Part shown: in pieces, positions 1 through 11,268 of the stretch
How positions within the stretch are numbered: position 1 is the stretch's first letter
Layout: each line of letters opens with the position of its first letter
NCBI GenBank assembly: GCA_963693305.1
Contig: OY855906.1
Span: forward strand, 18,332,661-18,396,660
Direction of reading: 5' to 3'
Source of the DNA: Meandrina meandrites
Lineage: Eukaryota; Cnidaria; Anthozoa; Scleractinia; Meandrinidae
DNA: 64,000 bases
Made by a program: the position numbers and the translations under genes
The notes under the pieces: model-generated
What the model was told of the DNA's origin: nothing
What the model saw: the letters and a program-made list of their open reading frames with translations, nothing else
The model's database searches: none

Positions 1-520
1 TCTGCATGCTTTTAATTTCATTCCTGAAAAGTAAACAAATAAACATTTCGAAATATTTCAATTAAAGCTCAAACAAAGATACTATAAACCTGCAAGGATA
101 ACTGAATTTAAATTTTAGATGGAATACAGCCCGAACGTTTTTTCAAGTTTTTCGTGGTAGTTGAATATTATTTGTTTTTACAGGCCTAAGATCAAGTACA
201 TTCCTTTGATGATTTATTTATTGAACATTTCAGTAGAAAAATTCGACCCGGCACCCAAATGAGTTGTTATCAAAACTGTATAGCTGATCGAATCATTAAC
301 CTAATACAGCGATGGAAGTTCAACTTGTTCATTGATATGAACAACTCTATACCTCATATCGTAAAGCGAAAATTCAATTCAAACCCCAATTTGTCCGGGT
401 TACAGCTTTTGCTAAGCCACGCGCCGGATTAGCCAGATTTTTGCAGACTTTTTCCTTCAAGTTAACCAGGTTTGTAAACATTCTCAACATTTTTAAATGT
501 CTGATTTTTTTCTTATCTAG

Positions 521-1014
521 TTCCCAGATAGCATATCTGACAAGCGGAATTCGCCCGAGGAAAACAAAGACGTTTATGATAGAGGTATTGAGTCAGCCAT
601 CCGAGATGAAAATCCTCCGCCAAGAAGACCACCAGGTAGCGTATCGCTGACAGCATGAATCTCAAGAGTTGATGTTTTATGTTACACCCCTATTGACATC
701 ACAAAAATGATAATCACCAGAAACGCCTTGTAATATTTCTTTGAAGAATCTCGCGACATCACACTTCATTCGGAAATGAAATTAAAAATTGATTAAATCT
801 TTAAGACTGGTAAAGATACGACCTTCACTGGATTTTCGTAACATTTGAAACAGATTTACAAAGCGACGATAACTAGTTGACCTGAGCATGTTTTAATTGC
901 GACCAACTCGCCAAATCTTAGCGGGAGATTTAACCAAGGCTGGCAAGCGATATTTTAAAAACACTTATAAATGTTTTCTTTGGAGTATATTTAGTAGAAC
1001 ACAATCCCAATAAA
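521..1014 (+). other. Possible terminal exon and poly(A) signal of an upstream gene
   Basis: A good acceptor (tttttttcttatctag, ending 520) is followed by an open frame of 45 codons to a TGA at 656-658. The peptide is acidic then proline-rich (SDKRNSPEENKDVYD, ENPPPRRPPGSVSLTA). AATAAA follows at 1009-1014. Together this looks like the last exon of a plus-strand gene lying to the left. I do not recognise the protein, and chance cannot be excluded. Confidence 0.35.
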
Positions 1015-1116
1015 GAACATTATTTCTCCTGAGTTTCCATTTACACACTTGGTAATCCTATCGTATCGTGTTTATTAGCATGCTTTTGTGGGAAAAGCTC
1101 TCGCGGAGGTTAGGGG

Positions 1117-1762
1117 TGCTTACCATTTAGCCAAAAAATCCGGAAATTTCGGTTGAAAGTCAAATGGAACAGTAATTTTCCAGAAAATCCGCTCGGAAGT
1201 TGTGGACTACTTCCAGAGGTACTCCTGGAGTGCTTACCATTTGACAGAAGGAACCGGTTGGAATGAACACTGATTAATGGTAAGGGATTTTCCAAAATCA
1301 GCAAACCAACCGAACGAGATGGTGCTCACCATTTGAAGTTCGGTTTCCTGTTATTGTTTCCGTTGATGAGAGACTGGAACTGGGAAATCGTGCAAATGGT
1401 AAGGAAATTTCCGACGTTCCGTTCCGAACGGAAAAAGAGGACTACCTCTGGAGGTAGTCCACAATTTCCGAACGGATTTTCCGGAAAATTACTGTTCCAT
1501 TTGACTTTCAACCGAAATTTGCGGATTTTTTGGCTAAATGGTAAGCACCCTTGTTTTCCGTTCGGAACGGAACGTCGGAAATTTTCTTACCATTTGCACG
1601 ATTTCCCAGTTCCAGTCTCTCATCAACAGAAAACAATAACAGAAAGCCTAATTCCTAATAGTAAGCGCCATCTCGTTCGGTTGGTTTGCTGATTTTGGAA
1701 AAGCCATTACCATTTCTCAATGTTCATCCCAACTGGTTCCTTCCAACAAATGGTAAGCACTC
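1117..1762. repeat. Mosaic of inverted 100-nt repeat units
   Basis: Three units of about 100 nt, each bounded by CTTACCATTTG/CAAATGGTAAG, occur once in each orientation: A 1117-1221 with A' 1443-1547, B 1228-1326 with B' 1664-1762, C 1324-1431 with C' 1557-1667. Their order is A-B-C-A'-C'-B'. A related, more diverged stretch runs on at about 1900-2125. Open frames here on both strands are by-products of the repeats. The family is not one I can name. Confidence 0.8.
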
Positions 1763-2325
1763 CACACGTGACTGCGTCGCTCCCAGACGCCTTTCGTCGC
1801 TTCGCTCGACTTTGTTTGCAGCGAAAATGCGAAATGCCTGTTCCACCACATGCAAAGTAAAGGTTGACTCAAGGTTGTTGAGAGGAGAAGTCAGAAGCGC
1901 TCCAATTCCATTTGTAAGGAGAAACCAGTTTTTCCGGTTTAAAATAAAATGGAACGGTCCTTCCCACTGGAAATTTTCGGTAATACTGGAATACTTTCAG
2001 AGCAAGAGGTATTCCTCTTTTCTCGTTTTTACAATGCGTTTCGATGAAATACGCGGGTGTTTCGGTGGGAAATGAAATGGAACGCTCCTTTTCCACTGTT
2101 TTTCCACACAAATGGTAAGTGCTCCAATAAAGTGACTGACGGCGAGCACTTGAATCGGCCGCTCCCATTGTTCCCATTATTAAATTTGCCAAACATAAGT
2201 AAAAGGAAGGGAAGAGAAATTAAGCCTCCATTCTTCCAGTATATGTTTTGATAGCTGTTATGTTTTTGTACGTGTATCTCCAGTTACATGAGTTTACCTG
2301 AAAAATCTATTAATGGTTAAAAATG

Positions 2326-2470
2326 TCTCTCTTTGTTTGTTTGTTTGTTTGTTTGTTTGATTGTTTGTTTGTTTGTCTGTTTGTTTGTTTGTTTGTCTCT
2401 TTGTTTGTTTGTTTGTTCGTTTGTCTGTTTGTTTGTTTGTTTGTTTGTTTTTGTTTTGTTTGTTGTTTGG
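2326..2470. repeat. TTTG/CTTT microsatellite
   Basis: About 145 nt of (TTTG)n with scattered variants such as TTTGTCTG and TTTGTTCG. Open frames on both strands (Cys-Leu-Phe-Val or Asn-Lys-Gln-Thr repeats) are artefacts of the repeat. Confidence 0.95.
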
Positions 2471-2710
2471 TTTTATATGAGCCAAATTGTTAGGTACGTT
2501 CAGCGTGCTTTGCATGTTTCACCTCTCAGTAGAAAATTTGAGAAAATTATGACTGGCAAAATGTGTCATTTTGTATTGTCGATAGCTACAATAGTCCTCA
2601 GGCTTTAGAGCTTGTTTCAACGTCAAACTTGGTGTTGTATTCAACAGAAATAAGCAAATTGTAGGCTTCATTTTCCGGTAACAATTTGTCGCTTTACTTC
2701 ACTTTGACAG

Positions 2711-3376
2711 GTTGTTGTACGCCCGAATTACACCTTGGGTTTGACGACGCAACCGATGACTTAGTAGTCGACAGCCATGACGTACACCGCGCCCAGTCAC
2801 GCGCGGTCAGCACTGTTGACGCACCGTGCAGCAACTATGCTGACTTGAATGTTGACGTCGTGCAATTCGAGAGTGCAAAATTTGCAAAGGTAACTGATGC
2901 AATTACCATTGCCATCTGGGTCAACCTGAAAACCATTTCCGGCATTCAACCGATTCTGCTCATTAAAGGACTAACTGGGGAACTTCGATTTGAGATTGCT
3001 CAAGGTCACGTGACTTGGTTATACTTTGCAAGGCGTCCATCACTAGCGACATTTGCACTGTTAAGCCCAAAACCAGTTGTAGCAACTGAAACATGGACAC
3101 ATCTAGTAGCGCAATATGACGCACACAGCAACCGAGCTGCAGTTTTTGTCAATGGAGAGGAAATACTGCAGAGCAAGTCCAATGGTGAATCTGTTGAGAT
3201 ACCGTGGAGTGAGTTTACTACTATTGGTAAATACTCAATCAACGAGGAGTTGGAGTTCAAACTAACAGGACACATCGACGAGTTTTACATTTACTACTGT
3301 GCGCTTCCAGAGATGGTAATTCAAAAGCTTTATCAGATGTGTCATATGGATGGTAAATGTGCTCCGGGGAAACCAG
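2711..3376 (+). CDS. HSPG2: Perlecan exon 1 in window: LamG/pentraxin-like domain
   Basis: This 666-nt exon lies between the acceptor ending ttgacag at 2710 and the donor gtaact at 3377. It encodes about 222 residues with a jelly-roll lectin pattern: an IAIWVNLKT strand, a WTHLVAQYD strand, a FVNGEEI turn and a [13 protein letters not shown] strand near the end. These are hallmarks of LamG/pentraxin (concanavalin A-like) domains. Two cysteines sit at its start (GCC) and three near its end. Vertebrate perlecan starts with a SEA domain instead, so this N-terminal module is unexpected. The exon starts in phase 1; no ATG belongs to it. Confidence 0.8.
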
Positions 3377-6300
3377 GTAACTATGCCAACAAGCTAACGG
3401 CAAAATCAAAATCAAACAATTCCAAATGCTGTCGGTGATTCTCCATATGGAAAATAACTTTTATGTGAAAGACATTCAAATACTCCCTGATAGAAAAGCT
3501 CCATATCCCAAGGAAATTAGTTTCTAATAATTCAATGGGGTAGAAAATTGACAGCCGTCATCATAAGGAGAGAAGATTGCCTTTTACATTCGACAAGGAT
3601 TTTAGAATCTTCTGAATGCTAGTCACCATATTCCTATGGTCGTGATTAGAGAAATTCTTCATTAAAAATCAATTCCAAATTTCTTTATTCTTCTCTATTC
3701 CAGACGACGGTGAACTGTGTGACGTCAGTGCATTCCATTGCAAGAATGGAAAATGCATAAGGCAGGCGTGGCGCTGTGACAGCGAGAACGATTGCGGGGA
3801 CTGGAGCGATGAGATTGGATGCGGTAAATATTACAACCTGGTGTTTTATTTTCAGTGTAACTTGTCATCCCTCACATACCGGCCGATATCAGTTTCAGAC
3901 TTTCTTCAAGTCCGTTAACTAGCGTGACCAAGTTTATCCATTTGCGAAAATAATTCTCACAAGAGATACAGAGGGCCCTAAGGTAAGCCAATTTAGGCTG
4001 GAGCGGTAGTCTGCGTAAACATGGTGCCCTTACGGATCGTCAAATTGTTTTAATATTTGCAAAAAGGAGACCAAAAACGTTAACTTTCTGGCAAGCGTGT
4101 CGTTAACAGACTCAACTGATCAAACCAGCTATCTATTACATAAAAACTAACGACAAACTGATCCTTAGTACAGTGAAAACAGAAACATATAACGTTAGTA
4201 TCAATCAAACTTTCAAATAAAAAGGTTTTCACGGTTCTCTTTTGCATATGTCTTTTAACCATCAGATGGCATTTGTGGCCCAGACGAGCAACCCTCTGCA
4301 TCTCAGAGACAGTGTGTGTCGTGCTTTTGTATGGGACGTTCTCAAAATTGCAGTAGCGCAAATTTCTACCGAGACAAGGTAGGTAGATAACGTTTTGTCA
4401 GTCATTTGAACTCGTCTAATCAAGCGCGTGGTAACAAACCATTTATTGGGCTTTAGACCAATTTTAACCCGATTCCCCTCGTCTAGACAGTTTAAATGCA
4501 AGCCTAGCTCTTTATCCCAACCTTGATAATAAGACTGATGCTTTTTATAACAACAGGTCATGAAAATGAAAAACCTGAAATCTTTCTTGTCTAGACGCTG
4601 GAATCGAAACGATAAAATGGGAATTCATTATATCGATGTACGTTATGTACTCTATCGTTCAAGGAATGGCGGGTTCCAGTACTCCAGTAGGTTTAGACAA
4701 TGACTGGAGGCGGGCCAGATTACAACTGAAAATCATACTTGATTCGCCTACTATAAACATCACAGAGCGGAGAAAACAGTTGCCCTCTACTCCTTTTAAC
4801 TTAAAGAATTGAAATCGACCATAAATTGTTACCCTCCCCAGCTAGTACTCCCGATGTGAAACCAAGATGGCGGCCGTTCGAAGTATTCCTACGATCCCGA
4901 CAAACTCAAGGAAAAACAAGGGTCCCTGTGAGATCAAATTTCTGAGTGCATAAGCGTAATTTGAAGCAGTATTGTTTTTTTATTTTTTCATATGTTGAGT
5001 CTTTTTGTCTCTTTTTGCAGCTCAAAATTCAACTCACAAATGAAAGAAGTCCTCCCGTCATGCATTTGGTAGATATCAATGGGTCTGATGTGTCCAATAT
5101 TACTTACACTGTTGACCAATTGAACAATGGTGTGGTGGCTCATAATGCTTCCAAAGGAACAGAGTATTACTGGACTCTGCCAAAGGAATTTTTAGGAAAC
5201 AAGGTTAAGATATGAGAGAAATATTTTCCGTTTGTGCACATACGTGATTTTAGAAAATATATATATTGAGGTTTTTCTTTTCTTCTTGTTATTATCAAAG
5301 CTATCAAGTTATGGTGGAAAACTTCGTTACACCGTCAACTTCATCGCTGGTAATGGGTTGACAGATCGTTATGCAAAGAATGCACCAAGACACATCAGAA
5401 GTTTACGAGAAATAATCAACAGCAGGGGTTTTGTAGCTAGTTATGCTATTTATGATGTCCTCGATGAAGAGCCAACTGACAGTGGTGGATCTGGAATTGA
5501 AGATCCGTCCGTAGGCGATTCAGGTCAAGTGACTTCCACTCTCAAGACGCAATCTACAGATAGTCAAGTTACAAAGATGACCACAAATTTACAGGAAACC
5601 ACTTCAGAGCCCGACAAAGACACTGAAATGGTTATAGATCAAGATGATAGACATACAAGTACACACGGTGCCAAACCAGACCCGCCAACACCTGCTGCAA
5701 CACCAAATGGGACCTCCATCTTAACAAAGAGTGAACCCACTCCACTACTGATACTCAACACGCATCCAAGTGAAAGACTTCCATCTACTGCTAACTTGCC
5801 TACTTCAGAAACATTGGCAATGTCTTCCACAGGAATGGATGCATTCACCGACGTGCCACCTCCAGCCTCTACAACTGAGAGGCCTACCTCAGAGACAGTG
5901 TCAAGGATACCAGATACCTCTTTTACGGCAACGGACGTATTGATAGGCGTACAAGATGGGACAACAACATTTCAGCCTTCTTCAGCTTACAATTCGTACA
6001 GTCCTACTTCGGAAGAAGCGACAACAAGACCTGATACATCTTCCACAAATGCGGATGAAACGACTAATGGTCAAGATGAAACAACCCCCGCTTACACTAC
6101 TGACAGCCTTACTTTGAAAACGCTGACAACATTACCAGATACATTTCTGCCAAAAACTGATACATCCACTAAAGACCAAGGCGAGACTGGCCAAGATGAA
6201 ATGAGTACTGCTATACCCTTTTCAGCCTACAGAACTGAAAAGCCTGCTCCGGACACAGTGACAATAATACCAGACATGTTTTACACAACAACTGATGCAG

Positions 6301-9300
6301 CAACGGAAGGTCAAGGTGAATCAGCCACAAACGAGCCTTCTTCACCCTACAGTTCTGATGCACCTACTCCAGAGTCGGTGAAAACAATACCAGATACCCT
6401 ATATGCGAAAACGGATGCATCAACTGATGATCAAGATGAAGCAACAACTTTTGTGTCTTCAGCCTACAGTACTGAAAGGCCTACTTCGGAAAACGTGACA
6501 ACTAAACCAGATACGCCTTACACAGTAACGAGTTCGTCAACTGATGATCTAGAGGAAAAAAACACTACTGAGCCGCGTCCATCGACCTACAATACTGACG
6601 TGCCTACTTCAGAAACAATTGCAACAATACCAGAAACATCGCACACAACAGCGGATGGATCATACGACGCCCAACATGACACAACTTTGGTACCTTCTTC
6701 GGCCTACAGCACTGAAAGACCTACTTCAGATACCTCTTACATGAGTTCGCCGACTAATGATCAAAGTGAAACAACCATTTCTGTGCCTTCCTCGCCTCAC
6801 AGCACTAATAGACCTACTCCGGAAACAGTCACAACAATGCAAGATACGGTTTACACAACAACGGATACACTCACTGATGGTCTACATGAAACAACCATTA
6901 AAACGATACCAGATGCGCTTCACACAACAAGAGATACGACCGATGGCCAAGATTATATAACCACTAATGAGCCTCCATCAGCGTACAAAACTGACAAGCA
7001 AACATTTTCAACAGTCACAACAATACCAAGTACGCTTCAGACAACAGCGGATGCATCAACGGATGGTCGAGGTGAATCAACCACCGCAGAGCCCCCTTCA
7101 GCTTACAGTACTGACAGTCGTACTTCGGAACCATTGACAACAATACCGGGCACGTTTTATGTAATCGATCCTTCAACGGATAGTGAAAATGCTGCAACCA
7201 TTTCCGTGCCTTCCTCTCCTTACAGCACTGATAAATCTACTTCGGAAACAGTGACAACAATGCCAGATACGGTTTACAGAACAACGGAGACACCCGCTGA
7301 TGGTTTTGATGAAACAACCACTACTTCGCCTTCTTCAGCCTACAGTAGTGATGCACCTACGTCAGAAATAGTGACAACAATACCAGATGTGGTTTACACA
7401 ACAAAAGATACTCTCAGCGATGGTCAAGATGAAACAACCATTTCTGTGCCTTCTTCAGCCTACAGTACTGATGGGTCTACGTCAGAAACAGTGACAACAA
7501 TACCGGATACGCTTCACACAGCAACAGATACGACAGATGGCCAAGATTATATAACCGCTACTGGCCTTCCATCAGTGTACAGCACTGACAAGCAAATATT
7601 TTCAACAGTCACAACAATACCAAGTACGCTTCAAACACCAACGGCTGCTTTAACGGCGGATGGTCAAGATGAATCAACCACCACAGAGCCCCCTTCAGCT
7701 TACAGTACTGACAGTCCTACTTCGGAAACACTGACAACAATACCAGATGTGGTTTACACAACAATAGATACTCCCAGTGATGGTCAAGATGAAACAACCA
7801 TTTCTGTGCCTTCCTCGCCTTACAGCACTGATAGACCTACTCCGGAAACAGTGACAACAATGCCAGATACGGTTTATAGAACAACGGAGACACCCACTGA
7901 TGGTCTTGATGAAACAACCACTACTGCGCCTTCTTCAGCCTACAGTACTGATGGGTCTACGTCAGAAACAGTGACAACAATACCGGATACGCTTCACACA
8001 GCAACAGATACGACCGATGGCCAAGATTATATAACCACTTCTGGCCTTCCATCAGTGTACAGCACTGACAAGCAAATATTTTCAACAGTCACAACAATAC
8101 CAAGTACGCTTCAAACACCAACGGCTGCTTTAACGGCGGATGGTCAAGATGAATCAACCACCACAGAGCCCCCTTCAGCTTACAATACTGACAGTCCTAC
8201 TTCGGAAACATTGACAACAATACCGGGCACATTTCATGCAACGGATTCATCAACGGATAGTGACAATGAAGCAACCACTACTGCGCCTTCCTCAACTTAC
8301 AGAACTGATAAGCCTACTTCCCAAAGAGTGACAACAATACCAGATACGCTTCACACAACTATCGATACATCGACCGATGGTCAAGAAGAAACAACCACGT
8401 TTGTGTCTTCTTCTGCCTATAGCACTAAGAAGCCAGTTTCTGATGCAGTGACAACAATACCAGATGTATCGACCGATGGTCTAGATGAAACAACGACTAC
8501 TGAGCCTTCTTTAGCCTACAGCACTGAAGAGCCTACTTCGGATACAGCTACAGCATTACTAGGCACGCTTTACACAACAAAAGATACATCGACTGATGGT
8601 CAAGATGAAATGACCACTGTCGTACCTTCCTCAGCCTACAGCACTGCTAAACCTACATCGGACACAGTGACAACAACACTAGATATATCTCACACAGTAA
8701 CGAGTGTGTCTACTGATGATCAAGATAAAACAACCACTACAGAGCCTACCTTGTCCTACAGTACTAAAAGGCCTATTTCTGAAAGAGTGACAGCAACCGC
8801 TACTGTGTCCTCCACAACGTCAAGAGAAGGGACCACTTCAGAAGCAACCACTCCTACATCAGGTTTGGTTTAAATTGTATCCTTACGTAAATAGTCTATA
8901 TTCTAGGATTTATCAGTTTGGATTTATGTTTTTACAAGTCATATCTATCCTATTCCATTACACTAAACTGTCTCACTCTTCTAACACGAAACCGGCTGTG
9001 AAGTTTCTTGTGCTCACATAGTTTCGTCGGGCGTAAAGCGACTGCAACTAACATCCTGTACGCTATCTTCGTTTTTTTTTTGCGCATAATGTTCATGGAA
9101 CTGAGTTTCGGGAGAAAACAATGTTCACTCCTCTTTGTAAATTGATATTTATAAGTGTCAAAAGGCGAGGTTTGTGAGATTTGGCTGCCCTCCAAAATTA
9201 TGATTAGGTTTTTTTAAGTGATGTTTTCTTTTAGAGCCAGCAATAAAGTGTCGAGTGGGCCATGAATTTTATCCAGTAAATAGCGTATTCGTCACTAAGA

Positions 9301-11229
9301 GTTGCACATCCCGCTGCTCCTGCCTTGAAGATGGAAGTCTTCGTTGTGCTCCACTTTGTATTGAAGATGTTCCGCTTTGTGAAGATAACGAAAAAGAAGT
9401 GGAGTCTCGTAAACCCGTGGAAAACAGCAGTTGTGTTTGCGTAGAAAAACGATGCGTCAGGGTAGATGGTAAGAGGGTTCATTTTACGTTATTCTAGGGC
9501 TAGTTGAATCAACAAAGAGACAATTCAAAACTTCACAGCTTTCCTCATAATCTTCATCATTTTTAATTGTAATCGCGGTTGATCCTCAGTTGTCATACAG
9601 CTCACATTTATGTTTATGCCAGCACGAGAACAGACCGCTACCGAGTTAAGTGATATTTATTGTCCATTCCTTTCGTCTTAGATGCAACGAAGACAACACC
9701 GGCTGTTACTCAAACCACAGTCGCACCAACTCCCACACCTGGTCAAGTCACAGACGCCGTTCAATTGGTGGTATGGATTATTTAACTGATCCTCTTTTTA
9801 ACAGGCATTTGTTCAGAATACACGTTTTGACGACAGCCTAATGTAATGTCATTTAACACGTGCTTCAATTATCGATTTCTAGATCTAGCGGGTTTTAGTC
9901 TTTTTATAGAAAATGTGAAGCAATCGCGGACATGGCGGATCTTGCTATTATGACCATTAATAGTGCAATAATTCAACCAGGACCTCCTAGGCTCCTTCGA
10001 AACGTTTTATACGGGGAGTTTCCCCCGAGGTACAAACCCTGACCGATTTTATATATACCATTTTTTCGACAGAAAAGAGAACCCCATAATGTACTTTTCA
10101 TAGAAAATGATAACCCTTTCACATAGCTAAAGTAGAAACGCTGCATCCTTTTCTATACTCTTAGCATGAAAAATGGCTATTTTAAAAGGCTTTTTGAAAT
10201 ACCTAAACGACAGCTTTTCCAACTCTCTTGTATACTTCAACTAACTCGTGAAATCCCTCCTTTTTGTATATCTCCAGCCTGAAAAAGGAACCCCTTTCGG
10301 GCGAAGCCTCTACATGCCTGCCCAAGACAAGTGATGGCTTGTTTTTGTTTCAACTGTGTGGCGTCCATCGTTGTTTCTTCAGGCAACTCCAGAACCAAAA
10401 CAAACAAATTAATCGGGCTTTCTTGACGGTAAAGATCGCCGGGAAACGAAAAATAACTTGAGGAGTGCCAGCTGTTGTTAGTAACAATGATTGCTTATCA
10501 ATGTCACTGTTTTCTTCTTAGGGAAAAGACGGAACCTTGGTATTTTATCCTGAAGTGCAGCCAAGTACTGGGAAATATCAAACAACAATGGACGTCTCTC
10601 TCACAGAGGTGTGTGTGAAAATTAAATTTTAATTTAATTTAGTTTAAAAAACTCACCTTACATGGTAAACGATAGCTGCCCCCGTAGGATTCAGGCCCAG
10701 AGGCCGGAACCCGAGGAGGCCCTTAGAAGTCCCCGCGTAGATAGGTAAAATGTGAAAAAATCTCGACTTTAGTCAAAGCGGCTCGCAAAGGATTGCCCAA
10801 ATGCTCGCAAAGGATCAGCGCCCTCGCACGCTCTCTTCATTTCAGTGTCATTTTACAAGGTCTCGAAGACGAAAGATACCGTACAGAGTTTATTTGAGAT
10901 AAACAAAATGAAGATTGTAACTGAGACTTGACAGGAAGAAGAGACCCCTTCAAAAAAGAGTTCTTTCTCGAGATAATTAAAACTCGCGGCAGGCGTTTGC
11001 ACTGACAGAGGTGAGAAAATATTTCGCCATCCTGTCCGACTCACCTCTCGAGTCTGTAATTCTTGCTTTAGCTCCTCCAAGCCCAAATATATTGAAAACA
11101 TTTGTGTTCAAATCGTAGTTTAAAACGTTTTGCTATAACTAAAATTTATCCTCACCGAGATAACTCATAACAGCAAAACAAGCCAAATGATTTCAAGCTA
11201 TTGTAGTCCCTGTCTTGTTTACGCAAGAG

Positions 11230-11268
<39 letters not shown>

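Noticed and set aside
2294..2608. Open frames on both strands rich in Lys-Gln-Thr or Cys-Leu-Phe-Val
   Set aside because: They are translations of the TTTG microsatellite.
2686..2710. An extension of the first perlecan exon to a start at 2686
   Set aside because: The bases before 2711 are a pyrimidine-rich tract ending in an acceptor, the codon there is TTG, and no signal peptide results.
8863..8873. The TAA at 8871 as the end of a separate mucin gene
   Set aside because: A donor lies just before it and the next exon continues in phase and returns to the laminin IV fold.
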